Source of the DNA: Chloroflexota bacterium
Lineage (GTDB): Bacteria > Chloroflexota > Limnocylindria > Limnocylindrales > CSP1-4
Direction of reading: 5' to 3'
Assembly (NCBI GenBank): GCA_021786265.1
Contig: JAJYNP010000373.1
Span: 1 to 10,909 of the forward strand
DNA length: 10,909 nucleotides
The first letter of the stretch is position 1. Every line of letters begins with the position of its first letter. The translations under genes and the position numbers were made by a program. The notes below the pieces were generated by a model, which made no database searches, had not been told where the DNA came from, and saw only the letters and a list, made by a program, of their open reading frames with translations. Below are positions 1 through 7,906 of this stretch, piece after piece.

Positions 1-155
1 GGCACGGGCAGCGGCGCCAGCGCCTCCGCGTCGGCCTTCGCCGCGAAGTACGCCCGCCCCGAGCGGTTCGACTTGGGGGCGGCCGCCAGGAACGCGGTGG
101 CCTGGGCAAGTATTCGGGGTGCGTGCTGAACTGCGCCGAGGGACCTCCCCATCCC
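1..155 (-). pseudogene. rarA: 3' remnant of rarA (AAA+ recombination factor RarA/MgsA), truncated and cut by window edge
   Basis: Read on the minus strand from about 119 down to 1, the frame gives AQATAFLAAAPKSN, then an alanine-rich helix with AAKADAEAL, then LPVP. This is the pattern of the C-terminal domain of RarA/MgsA, where E. coli has an AQA..YLA.APKSN block, an ADA stretch and a VPVHLRN segment. RarA is an ATPase of about 430-450 residues that acts at stalled replication forks. Here the frame is closed by a TGA at 158-156, and the 11 codons before the match (M at 152) show no similarity to RarA. The AAA+ part, which should lie to the right, is absent, so homology breaks off near position 119. 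The rest of the C-terminus would continue beyond the left edge. A rearrangement or insertion that cut rarA is the likely cause. Only about 39 codons support the call, but the APKSN block is quite diagnostic. Confidence 0.68.
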
Positions 156-365
156 TCAGGGCTCCCACCGGCCGTCATCGCTGGCTGCGGCTTGGCTCTT
201 GTTCGGCGTTGGTCCATCGAGGGTATCCCCGACGGCTATGCTGTGCCAACCTAGCTGTCACGGCGGCATGCGAAGAACTGCCTGAGCGCGTCGCGCCAGG
301 AGCGCTCGGGGAGGGCTGACCGGCGCGGCGTTCTCGGTTGGCGCAACCGAGCAGGAGGCACTGGG
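156..365. other. Intergenic spacer upstream of the CRISPR-Cas genes
   Basis: No credible gene is seen on either strand between the rarA remnant and the cas3 fragment. The open frames present are short, arginine/proline/serine-rich and typical of chance frames in GC-rich DNA. A promoter for the cas transcript should lie here or inside the fragment that follows, but I found only weak matches. One is TATGCT at 237-242, with no -35 box at a normal distance. The stretch ends with a good ribosome binding site, AGGAGG at 353-358, seven bases before the GTG at 366. Confidence 0.45.
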
Positions 366-827
366 GTGGCGTCGGGGTTTGCAGAACTCTTCCGGCGCGC
401 GACGGTACGCGAGCCATTCCCGTTCCAGGTGGCGCTCGCGGAGGGCCCGGCACTGCCGGGGATCATCCGGGCGCCGACGGGATCAGGCAAGACGGCTGCC
501 GCGGTGCTCGGCTGGCTGTACCGGCGTCGGTTCCATCCCGATGTCGAGGTCCGGCGTGCGACCCCCCGCCGGCTGGTCTACTGCCTCCCCATGCGGGTCC
601 TCGCCGAGCAGACGCGGGACAACGCCATCGTCTGGCTCTCACGGCTCGACCTGCTCGGTGGTGACGCCGGAATCCGCGACGCCGAGAGCGGCGTTGAGCT
701 CGACCGCTACACGCCAACCTGGGAGGACCCGGAGCGGATCGTCGTGTCGACGATCATGGGCGGCGAGGCCGACGGCGGCTGGGACCTCTACCCGGAGCGG
801 GACGCGGTCCTCGTGGCCAGTTGCTGA
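366..827 (+). pseudogene. Truncated Cas3-type helicase (N-terminal fragment, 153 codons)
   Basis: The fragment starts at GTG 366 behind AGGAGG (353-358) and stops at TGA 825-827. It has the start of a Cas3 superfamily-2 helicase: PFPFQ at residues 17-21, Walker A APTGSGKT at 36-43, motif Ia YCLPMRVLAEQT at 72-83 and VVSTIMGGE at 127-134. It ends at VLVASC, where relatives as I recall them continue with a GTQDML-type segment and later the DEAH box. The DEAH box, motifs III-VI and the HD nuclease are all missing, so it cannot be a working Cas3. It is not a simple duplication of the intact cas3 at 3718, which has LPTAAGKT and WFVVDRRIVV in the matching places. It lies 58 bases upstream of csb1, where cas3 sits in some type I-G operons. 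It is most likely a relic of an earlier cas3, although its translation signals are intact and a short product could still be made. Confidence 0.8.
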
Positions 828-870
828 TGGGCGATCGCGAGTAGGGCGGTTGGGGAATGGGTCGGCTCGC

Positions 871-877
871 AAGGAGG
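871..877 (+). promoter_or_regulatory. Ribosome binding site of csb1
   Basis: AAGGAGG lies eight bases before ATG 886 and five bases before the in-frame GTG 883. It decides the csb1 start, because the frame stays open upstream for some 500 bases through the helicase fragment with no family-like residues. Confidence 0.8.
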
Positions 878-885
878 ATCATGTG

Positions 886-2127
886 ATGAGTGAGCTCACG
901 CTTGAAGTGCTTCAGGAGTCCGTGGCAGGACCTGCCGCCGCGTTCCGCTGCCGGCGTCGCTTGCGACCCTCAGGTGGCGACGGGGACAAGGTCTTCCCAC
1001 CGACCTTTGCTGGAGCGGTCTATGCGATCGAGAAGCGCCGTCTTCCCGGCCGCAACGAGCCCATCACCTGCGTCCTGCTCGACAGCGTTCAAAGCCAGGC
1101 GAACCGTATGGAGCTCGCGCTGCAGGAGGCCGTCGACGCTGAGCGCATCGAGATGCCGCTGATCGTCGTCGACTTCTCCGAACATGATCCGACAGGCGAC
1201 ATCGATGCGGATGAGCAGGCAGGAAGGTTCATCGATCCAGTTGGCACGGTCACGAGCCTCCAGGTGCCTCATCGCATCGCTGATGCGATCTTGCGCGACA
1301 GCGAACTGGACGGTATTCCGCTCAGGACGTCCGAGCGCGGCAAGGCGCTGAACCGGGTCGGCCTCGCCAACGCTACGCCGCTCTTCGAGATCTGCCCGAC
1401 CGCCCTCGTCTTCGGGATGTGGGATTCGACTGGGCCCAAGGGCGGCCTCGGGCCCAAGTTCGAGCGGGCGATGGTGTCCGAGATCGTCGGGATCGACGCC
1501 GAGATCGGCGATCTCCGTCGAGGCGTGCGACGTGACCCGCTCGAGATCCGCGCAGCGGTGCGAGTCCGGAAGGCCGCCAATGGGACGTGGACAGTTGCCG
1601 ACCCGGCGGACAGAGGGGCCGTCGCGCCGTCCAAGGTCAACCATTCAAGCGTGCCGTTCCCGGAACGGCGGGACGAGAAGGCAGCGGACAACTACTACGA
1701 CGGCGTCACGATCGAATATGCGGAGCAGATCACGACGCTGTCGCTGATCGGCCTGCGGCGGCTGCGGTTCCCGGTCAACGGCGACGCGAGCCCTGAGGTC
1801 GACGACGCGGCCCGCACTGTGCTCGCAGCCCTCGGACTATGCGCCGGGACGCTCGCGTTCGAGGCTGGAGTCGACCTGCGGTCGCGGTGCCTGCTGTGGC
1901 CGGATGGTGCGATGCAGTGGGAACTCCTGGACCGACCCGGGGTGGCACCGGCGATGTACCCGCTCACCGGCGTTGTGGCCATCAAGCTCTTGAGAGACGC
2001 CATCGAGGCGGCGAAGACGGTCGGCCTGAAGTGGCCGACGGAGCCGATCGTGCTGAAGCCGAGCGAGTCCCTGATCAGGCTCGTTCGGCTGAGTCAACTC
2101 GAGGCGACTAGGGAAGAAGCGGACTAG
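886..2127 (+). CDS. csb1: Type I-G Cascade backbone subunit Csb1 (Cas7-like, GSU0053 family)
   Basis: Csb1 is the Cas7-like RAMP protein that polymerises along the crRNA and forms the effector backbone in type I-G systems. The product has 413 residues, a normal family length. Family signatures are clear: PSGGDGDKVFPPTFAG near residues 28-43, CVLLDSVQSQANR at 62-74, a segment with ERGKALNR and NATPLFEICPTALVF, and FGMWDSTGPKGG at 176-187. The start is ATG 886, chosen for the AAGGAGG eight bases upstream. GTG 883 is an in-frame alternative that adds one residue. The gene opens the intact interference module, and csb2 begins 10 bases after its stop. Translation of the helicase fragment ends 58 bases before it. 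Cellular site and role are inferred from the family; the identification itself is secure. Confidence 0.95.
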   Translation: MSELTLEVLQESVAGPAAAFRCRRRLRPSGGDGDKVFPPTFAGAVYAIEKRRLPGRNEPITCVLLDSVQSQANRMELALQEAVDAERIEMPLIVVDFSEHDPTGDIDADEQAGRFIDPVGTVTSLQVPHRIADAILRDSELDGIPLRTSERGKALNRVGLANATPLFEICPTALVFGMWDSTGPKGGLGPKFERAMVSEIVGIDAEIGDLRRGVRRDPLEIRAAVRVRKAANGTWTVADPADRGAVAPSKVNHSSVPFPERRDEKAADNYYDGVTIEYAEQITTLSLIGLRRLRFPVNGDASPEVDDAARTVLAALGLCAGTLAFEAGVDLRSRCLLWPDGAMQWELLDRPGVAPAMYPLTGVVAIKLLRDAIEAAKTVGLKWPTEPIVLKPSESLIRLVRLSQLEATREEAD

Positions 2128-2137
2128 GGGGCGTGAC

Positions 2138-3721
2138 GTGATTGCCCTCGGCATCCGGTACCTGAACGGATTCGTCGTGGCTTCTCAGCCCGACGCTCGC
2201 GATGTTCCGGAATGGCCGCCACACCCCGGCCGGGTGTTCATGGCGCTGGCCGCAGCCCACTTCCAGAACGGTGCCACTCCGGAGGAGCGGGCCGCGCTTC
2301 TCTGGCTCGAAGGCCTCTCCCATGCGCCTGTGATTCGTGCTGGGATGGCTCACGAGCGAAGGGCGAGTGACGGCACCGCGCTCGTCCAGTTCGTGCCGGT
2401 TAACGACAAGGCAGGGCCCGCACGGGCTTCACTCCAGTCCGCGCCGCTGACCCGCGTACGCCAGGCACGGACCTTCGCCCGCGCCTGGGTCGAAGACGAC
2501 ACGGTGTACCTCGCGTGGCCGGATATCGAAGCGCCCGAGGCCACCTCTCGAGCTCTGGACGATCTCTGCCGAAAGGTGGCCCGCATCGGCCACTCGTCCT
2601 CGCTGGTCCAGATGTGGGTGGCGAGACCGGAGGAGGTCGGCGAGCCAACCTGGGTGCCCGACGAGGATCGGACCGCTATCCGTCTTCGTCTGGCCGGACC
2701 GGGGACGCTTGAGGATCTGGAGCGGCGCTACAACGAGGAGGCAGTCGACACTTTCGGAGACCTGCGGGTTGCCGTGGATGAAGCCCAAGGCGGGGCCCAT
2801 CGCGCGGCCAAGAAGCGGCTGAGAGACATGTTCCCGGCCGGGGCGCCCACTCGGGTTCGGCCCAGCCTCTCGCTCTATCAGGGATACGCGCCTCCTGAGC
2901 CCTCGTGTGACGCGCCAGCCGCGGGCGGAACGATCTTCGATCCGAACGTGATCGTACTGGCCCTCGAGCGGGAGGACGGGCCGTACCGGTTTCTCGACCT
3001 CTCAGGCATGCTTGGGATCACAGAGCGGTGGCGGGAGGCCCTCATCAGCCAGAGCAACGATCTGCCGGAGCCGGTCCGTCGGTTGGTGAGCGGGCACGAT
3101 CCCTCCGGCGCTCCGCTTGAGGCGCCGCACGTCGCCATGCTTCCCTTGGCGTTCGTCGGCCACCCGCACGCGGATGGCCGGCTCCTGGGGATGGGACTCG
3201 CGCTCCCCAGCGGCGTCTCGTCCGACGAACGCCGAGGGGTGCTGCGTGCGCTCGGCCGGGTGGGGCGGTTGGCGCTCGGGCAACGCGGGGTCTGGCGGCT
3301 CCAGAGCCCCATCTCCAGTCAGCAGCCCTGGAACCTCCGCGCGGAGGCGTGGACCGCCCATCGTTCCGGTGCCACTCACTGGTCGACGATCACGCCTGTC
3401 GTCTTCGATCGCCATCCGAAGAAGGGAGACCGAGTGGCCTACCAGCGCGAGGTGGCGGCGATGATCGCCCGGGCGTGTGTGAGGATCGGTCTGCCGGAGC
3501 CGCGAGACGTGATCGTTACTTCCGTCTCCGCTCACGTGGGCGTGCCGGCCGCGCACGCCTTCCCGAGGCTGCGCCGCAAAGACGGTGGCGAGCGCCAGCA
3601 TACTCACGCCATCCTCATCTTCGAGCCACCAGTGCGGGGGCCCATTCTCGTCGGCGCCGGCCGGTATCGTGGTTACGGGTTCTGCCGTCCGATGTACGAC
3701 CAGGGCGTCGAAGCGCCATGA
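2138..3721 (+). CDS. csb2: Type I-G Csb2, Cas5-Cas6-like effector and crRNA-processing protein (GSU0054 family)
   Basis: Csb2 is thought to combine a Cas5-like N-terminal half, which caps the crRNA 5' handle in the effector, with a Cas6-like C-terminal half that cuts the pre-crRNA. No separate cas6 is present in the window, which fits that role. The product has 527 residues. The N-terminus has the family pattern IRYLNGF (residues 6-12) and EWPPHPGRVFMALAAAHF. The C-terminus has HTHAILIF at 488-495, with candidate catalytic histidines, and the glycine-rich loop GAGRYRGYGFCRP at 506-518, typical of Cas6-like RAMP folds. The start is GTG 2138, preceded by a purine-rich AGGGGG at 2126-2131 that overlaps the csb1 stop. 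The stop overlaps the cas3 start by four bases (ATGA at 3718-3721), so the two are translationally coupled. Which histidine is catalytic cannot be settled from sequence alone. Confidence 0.94.
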   Translation: MIALGIRYLNGFVVASQPDARDVPEWPPHPGRVFMALAAAHFQNGATPEERAALLWLEGLSHAPVIRAGMAHERRASDGTALVQFVPVNDKAGPARASLQSAPLTRVRQARTFARAWVEDDTVYLAWPDIEAPEATSRALDDLCRKVARIGHSSSLVQMWVARPEEVGEPTWVPDEDRTAIRLRLAGPGTLEDLERRYNEEAVDTFGDLRVAVDEAQGGAHRAAKKRLRDMFPAGAPTRVRPSLSLYQGYAPPEPSCDAPAAGGTIFDPNVIVLALEREDGPYRFLDLSGMLGITERWREALISQSNDLPEPVRRLVSGHDPSGAPLEAPHVAMLPLAFVGHPHADGRLLGMGLALPSGVSSDERRGVLRALGRVGRLALGQRGVWRLQSPISSQQPWNLRAEAWTAHRSGATHWSTITPVVFDRHPKKGDRVAYQREVAAMIARACVRIGLPEPRDVIVTSVSAHVGVPAAHAFPRLRRKDGGERQHTHAILIFEPPVRGPILVGAGRYRGYGFCRPMYDQGVEAP

Positions 3722-6684
3722 CGACCCTCCCGCAGTTTGATGCGTTCTTTCGTGAACTCTGGGGCCGTGATCCCTTTCCATGGCAGGCGATGCTGGCGCA
3801 ACTGGCGGTCTCCGGTGCCTGGCCCGAGGCGCTGGATCTTCCGACGGCCGCCGGCAAGACGGCAGTCATCGACATCGCCGTCTTTGCGCTTGCCGCTCAA
3901 GGGGACCAACCGGTCACCGAACGCGCGGCCCCCCGCCGCATCTGGTTCGTCGTCGACCGCCGGATCGTCGTTGACGAAGCATACGAACGCGCACAGGTTA
4001 TTGCCCGCAAGCTCGAGCAGGCGCGCGAGGGTCCGCTTGGGGCGGTGGCCGACCGACTACGCGCGGTAGCGGGCACGGACCGGCCCCTTGCGGTTGCTCG
4101 CCTGCGCGGCGGAGTGTTCCGGGATGACGGATGGGCCCGCGTGCCCTCCCAGCCGGCGGTAATCACCTCGACGGTCGATCAGGTCGGTTCCCGCCTGCTG
4201 TTCCGCGCCTACGGCCCGAGCCAGCTGGCAGCTCCAATCTACGCCGGTCTCGCGGCCAACGACAGCCTCATCGTCGTGGATGAGGCCCACTGCGCGGTCC
4301 CGTTCGTACAAACCCTTCAAGCGGTCAGGACCTACCGCGGTGCCGCGTGGGCAGAGATGCCGGCCAGAACGCCGTTCGCGGTGGTCATCCTGTCAGCCAC
4401 GCCGCCGGCTGGGATCAAGGCCGGTGCCGTCTTCCCCGGAGAGCAGCGGGACGCCGCCCTCAGCCATCCCATCCTTGCACGACGGCTCGGTACGTCGAAA
4501 CTCGCGACACTCGTCGAGGTGAAAGATCACAAGGGCCGACAGGATGATCCACTCGTCGGCGAGGCGGCGCGGCGCGCCGCTGATTACGTCCAGAGCGGCA
4601 GGATGCGCGTCGGAGCGATGCTGAACCGAGTGCGGACCGCGGAAGAGGTCGCGCGCACCCTGCGCAGTCGAATGGGAGAAACGGCCGATGTGGTCTTGCT
4701 CACCGGTCGCATCCGGCCGTTCGAGCGCGATCGGCTTGTCGATCGATGGAAGGGTTACCTCAGAGCAGCATCGCCAGAGGAGCCGCCGCGACCAATTGTC
4801 CTCGTATCCACCCAGTGCCTTGAGGTTGGCGCCGATTTCAGCTTCGGAGCGCTGGTCAGCGAGATCGCGAGCCTGGATGCCCTTCGACAGCGCTTTGGAC
4901 GGCTGGCTCGCATGGGTACGGACGAGGCGGCGCCTGCGACGATCCTGGCTCGTACGAACGACGCTGCGGCAAAGGGCCCGGATCCGATCTATGGAGACGC
5001 ACTCTCTGCGACGTGGGGCCTGCTTCGCGATCGAGCGGCTCAAGTGAGCGCGGGAGGCGACGCTGACGACGTGGTTGTCGACTTCGGCGTCGAGGCGCTC
5101 AACGGTTGGCTAAGCGATCTGGGCGACCTCACACCCTACTTGGCTCCCACGACAGATGCCCCCGTCCTGCTGCCGGCCCACCTCGATCTCCTGTGTCAGA
5201 CGTCCCCGCCCCCGCACCCGGAGCCGGAGTTGCAGCTCTTTCTTCGTGGGAAGAGTGGCGGACCGCCCGACGTGCAGGTGATATGGCGAGCGGATCTCTC
5301 GTCGGGGGATCCGGACGAGATGTGGATCGAGACCGTCGCGTTGTGTCGCCCCTTCAGCGGCGAGATGCTGTCGGTGCCCTTCTATCGCTTGCGCACCTGG
5401 CTTGCCCGACCTGGGTCGCGCGACGAGTCATCCGACGTCGAGGGTCTGGACGGGGAGGATGGCGAGGGCGCCAAGACGACCCGGGACTGCCGATGCCTTC
5501 TGTGGCGTGGGCGAGACGGGTCCAAGGTCACGAGGAACCCGTGGGAGATCGGTCCGGGCGATGTCGTGGTCTTGCCCGCTGCATGCGGGATCGATGGGCT
5601 GGGCCAGTCGGTTCCCGAGCAGGCCTTGGGGGACCGGCTGCTCGACCTGTGGGAACCAGCCTCCGCGAGTGTGGGGCGGGCTGCCGTACGGCTTCATCGC
5701 TCCGTGCTGGGGCCGTGGCTTGCCTGTCCGGCGGTCTCGTACCTTGTCGAACTCGCCGAGAGTCCCGTTCTCGATCGCGAGTCGATTCAGGACGCGATCG
5801 ACGCGGTCCTTGAGTACCGCCCCCAGAGTGACGCCGCACCCCCGCCTCCGCCATCATGGTGGCTGGACCTCCTTCAGAGGGCGCAAAGGGGGCGTCTGGA
5901 CAAACATCCCGCTGGCGGCCTGGTGCTAGAAGCCCGGGAGTCAACCGCCACAGTCCGAACGAGCGAGCCCGACCTGTTCGCAGACGCCGATGACCTGACG
6001 TCTGCGGGCTCGGAAGAGGTGTCGCTCGTCGAACATAGCCGGCTGGTCGAGCGGACCGTGGCGCGGGTGGCGGAGCGGTGCCTGCCGGCGGAACTGGTGG
6101 CCCCCTTGAGACACGCCGCGTACTGGCACGATGCGGGGAAGCTCGACGAACGATTCCAGGCCTACTTACGCCAAGGAGACGAGCTTGCCGTTCTGGCGGC
6201 GGAATCCCCAATCGCGAAGTCGCTGCTCATCCCGACCTCACCCACACGACGGCGCGCCATCCGCGAGACGAGCGGCCTGCCCGAGAACTTTCGCCATGAG
6301 ATGTTGTCCGTGCGGCTCGCGGAGAGGCACCTTTTGCTTGCCCACGACGCGGTTGCGACCGACCTCATCCTGCATCTCGTCGCCAGCCATCACGGCCACG
6401 CACGGCCGTTCGCCCCGATCTGCGACGACCCGCAGCCGCCGGGGGTCTCTGGCAGACTCGAGGACCTCCAGATCGAGCTCAACGTCGACGAGCGCAGGAA
6501 CTTGCCACCGGCCCACCGCTTCGATTCTGGCTTGGCCGAGCGGTTCTGGCGCTTGACGCGCCGGTACGGCTGGTGGGGGCTTGCGTACCTCGACGCGATC
6601 CTCCGCCTGGGCGACTGGTACGCCAGTCGCCTTGCCGAGGAGCGCTCGACGACCGCGGCCGACCGAGTGGAGGCTGCGTCATGA
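3718..6684 (+). CDS. cas3: CRISPR effector helicase-nuclease Cas3, type I-G form with C-terminal HD domain
   Basis: Cas3 is the ATP-driven helicase and HD nuclease that destroys DNA marked by the type I effector. The product has 988 residues. The helicase half shows PFPWQ at 19-23, Walker A PTAAGKT at 42-48, WFVVDRRIVV at 76-85, DEAH at 188-191, SATPP at 226-230, TQCLEVGAD at 365-373 and arginine-finger motif QRFGRLAR at 391-398. The HD domain is C-terminal, as expected for type I-G: H773, H804-D805 in HDAGK, H860 and SHHGH at 890-894. A middle region of about 350 residues has no motif I recognise and contains an acidic stretch near 567-582. The start ATG 3718 overlaps the csb2 stop, and a longer in-frame extension upstream lies inside csb2 and is rejected. 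The stop overlaps the next gene by ATGA at 6681-6684. All key residues are present, so it should be active. Confidence 0.95.
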   Translation: MTTLPQFDAFFRELWGRDPFPWQAMLAQLAVSGAWPEALDLPTAAGKTAVIDIAVFALAAQGDQPVTERAAPRRIWFVVDRRIVVDEAYERAQVIARKLEQAREGPLGAVADRLRAVAGTDRPLAVARLRGGVFRDDGWARVPSQPAVITSTVDQVGSRLLFRAYGPSQLAAPIYAGLAANDSLIVVDEAHCAVPFVQTLQAVRTYRGAAWAEMPARTPFAVVILSATPPAGIKAGAVFPGEQRDAALSHPILARRLGTSKLATLVEVKDHKGRQDDPLVGEAARRAADYVQSGRMRVGAMLNRVRTAEEVARTLRSRMGETADVVLLTGRIRPFERDRLVDRWKGYLRAASPEEPPRPIVLVSTQCLEVGADFSFGALVSEIASLDALRQRFGRLARMGTDEAAPATILARTNDAAAKGPDPIYGDALSATWGLLRDRAAQVSAGGDADDVVVDFGVEALNGWLSDLGDLTPYLAPTTDAPVLLPAHLDLLCQTSPPPHPEPELQLFLRGKSGGPPDVQVIWRADLSSGDPDEMWIETVALCRPFSGEMLSVPFYRLRTWLARPGSRDESSDVEGLDGEDGEGAKTTRDCRCLLWRGRDGSKVTRNPWEIGPGDVVVLPAACGIDGLGQSVPEQALGDRLLDLWEPASASVGRAAVRLHRSVLGPWLACPAVSYLVELAESPVLDRESIQDAIDAVLEYRPQSDAAPPPPPSWWLDLLQRAQRGRLDKHPAGGLVLEARESTATVRTSEPDLFADADDLTSAGSEEVSLVEHSRLVERTVARVAERCLPAELVAPLRHAAYWHDAGKLDERFQAYLRQGDELAVLAAESPIAKSLLIPTSPTRRRAIRETSGLPENFRHEMLSVRLAERHLLLAHDAVATDLILHLVASHHGHARPFAPICDDPQPPGVSGRLEDLQIELNVDERRNLPPAHRFDSGLAERFWRLTRRYGWWGLAYLDAILRLGDWYASRLAEERSTTAADRVEAAS

Positions 6685-7820
6685 CCTCCCATGACAACGA
6701 GGTGGAACTTTGCGCTCTCGACGGAAGCAACCCGCTTGGCTTTCTTGCTGCAGTCGGAACGCTCGTGACGGTCAGGGCTGCGGGTGAGGGAACCGCTCGT
6801 CTTCGTTGGCACCGCACGTTCACGTGGACACCTTTGCTCACGGGCGTCTCTGCCACGGATCCGACGCATCTCAGCGACACGGTTGCGGGATCGCTGAAGG
6901 GAAGCCCGGTTCCCGCGGACGCTGAGGCAATTCACCTGGAGGCGCAGCGCGCCTTCGATGTCGCCAAGAAGCAGGTGATGGACAAGAGGAATGAAATCGG
7001 TAGGCGGGGCCTTCGAGGTCGAGAGCGTGCCGCAATGATGGAAGCGGAGATGCGTCCGCTCGAACAAGAGCTCAAACATGCGCGAAGCCGGTGGCTCAAG
7101 GCTCTCGCGCATGCTGTTCCCCGGCCCGAGCTGGCGCTCGGGAGGCGCATCGACTCCTCCAGCGACGAGTACCGGATGCACGGCCATGCGCTTCTCACGA
7201 GTGCATCTGCCCTGGAGCGAGAGCCGCTCGATCTACTGGCCTCCTTCGCAAGCGATGCCTGTCTCAACAGGGACGGCATGGTCGAGGCAACCCCGTTCTG
7301 CTTCGTCACCGGCTCGGGCCACCAGTACTTCTTGGAGACGGTTCGGCTGCTCGTAGATGAGGTGCGGCCTGAGCGGGTACAGCAGACCCTGTTCCAGCCC
7401 TGGACATACCTGGACGAGCGGCTCTCACTCAGGTGGGACCCGCTAGAGGATCGTCGCTACGCACTGATGGATCGCGATCCGACGGACGCGGCGAACAAGC
7501 CGCGAACCATGTGGATGGCCAACCTCCTTGCCTATCGCGCCCTCGTGCTCTTTCCCTCGGCGCCGAGGCTGGGGGGACTGAACACCACGGCGTGGTCTGA
7601 TTCCGGGGGCGATCGCGTATTCACCTGGCCCATCTGGGAGCAGCCGGCCGATCCCGACACGATCCGTTCGCTTCTCGAGCTCCGAGAGCTGACAGGACCG
7701 AACCCCGACCATTCGGCGCTGAGGGCACGAGGCGTCGTTTCCGCTTTTCGCGCTCGCCGCATCAAGGTCGGAGAAGGACCGAACGTCAAGATCAACTTCA
7801 GCCCGGCTCGTGCGCTCTGA
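6681..7820 (+). CDS. cas8g: Type I-G large subunit, short Cas8-like protein (Cas8u2/Cas8g, GSU0052 group)
   Basis: This is the expected place and order for the effector large subunit, which in type I systems reads the PAM and recruits Cas3. The product has 379 residues, much shorter than the Csx17-type large subunits of other I-G systems. The N-terminus CALDGSNPLGFLAAVGTL (residues 11-28) and the central LRWDPLEDRRYAL (250-262) resemble the short Cas8u2/GSU0052-type proteins as I recall them. Residues about 83-143 form a long charged helix, rich in Glu, Lys and Arg, that looks like a coiled coil, and its length suggests an insertion. The start ATG 6681 overlaps the cas3 stop by four bases, so the genes are translationally coupled. 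After the stop at 7820 comes a pair of hairpins and then cas4-cas1. The subunit role is firm from context and motifs; the exact family name (Cas8g, Csb3 or Cas8u2) is less sure. Confidence 0.82.
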   Translation: MTSHDNEVELCALDGSNPLGFLAAVGTLVTVRAAGEGTARLRWHRTFTWTPLLTGVSATDPTHLSDTVAGSLKGSPVPADAEAIHLEAQRAFDVAKKQVMDKRNEIGRRGLRGRERAAMMEAEMRPLEQELKHARSRWLKALAHAVPRPELALGRRIDSSSDEYRMHGHALLTSASALEREPLDLLASFASDACLNRDGMVEATPFCFVTGSGHQYFLETVRLLVDEVRPERVQQTLFQPWTYLDERLSLRWDPLEDRRYALMDRDPTDAANKPRTMWMANLLAYRALVLFPSAPRLGGLNTTAWSDSGGDRVFTWPIWEQPADPDTIRSLLELRELTGPNPDHSALRARGVVSAFRARRIKVGEGPNVKINFSPARAL

Positions 7821-7847
7821 CGGACGAGCCTGAAACGGCCTCGTCCG
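7821..7847 (+). terminator. Hairpin 1 between the interference and adaptation modules
   Basis: CGGACGAG (7821-7828) pairs perfectly with CTCGTCCG (7840-7847). Two more C-G pairs follow after a bulged C7839, leaving a TGAAAC loop. The stem begins directly after the TGA of the large-subunit gene. No T-run follows, so it is not a classic intrinsic terminator. It could attenuate transcription, mark an RNA processing site or stabilise the upstream mRNA. The structure is seen; the function is inferred. Confidence 0.45.
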
Positions 7848-7871
7848 AGAGGCCCCGCGCGCGGCCACTCT
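7848..7871 (+). other. Hairpin 2, directly after hairpin 1
   Basis: AGAGGCC and GGCC-CA-CTCT can form a stem of two four-pair blocks: 7848-7851 with 7868-7871 shifted by a small bulge, and GGCC 7851-7854 with GGCC 7863-7866. The GC-only loop is CCGCGCGC. It abuts hairpin 1 and ends 20 bases before the cas4-cas1 ribosome binding site. Pairing in the bulge can be drawn in more than one way, so the exact fold is uncertain. Confidence 0.3.
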
Positions 7872-7891
7872 CGATGCGGTGCCTGGTGCGG

Positions 7892-7898
7892 AAGGAGG
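7892..7898 (+). promoter_or_regulatory. Ribosome binding site of cas4-cas1
   Basis: AAGGAGG lies eight bases before ATG 7907. The earlier in-frame ATG at 7874 would place this site inside the coding region and lies just after hairpin 2, so the later start is preferred. Confidence 0.78.
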
Positions 7899-7906
7899 TC
7901 CATGCG

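Noticed and set aside
237..242. TATGCT as the -10 box of a cas promoter
   Set aside because: Only four of six bases match, and no -35 element lies at a usable distance.
379..885. Upstream extension of the csb1 frame to 379 (582 codons in total)
   Set aside because: The extension overlaps the helicase fragment in another frame, is Arg/Ser-rich without family motifs, and a strong ribosome binding site marks ATG 886.
970..1644. Long minus-strand open frame opposite csb1 (224 codons)
   Set aside because: It is a shadow of csb1 in GC-rich DNA, with no recognisable motif and no ribosome binding site.
3349..3717. Upstream extension of the cas3 frame inside csb2
   Set aside because: It lies wholly within csb2, which has clear Cas6-like motifs there. 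The ATGA overlap at 3718 is the natural start.
5528..6211. Long minus-strand open frame opposite cas3
   Set aside because: Its composition is Arg/Pro/Ala-rich and low in complexity, and it lies opposite conserved coding sequence, so it is a chance frame.
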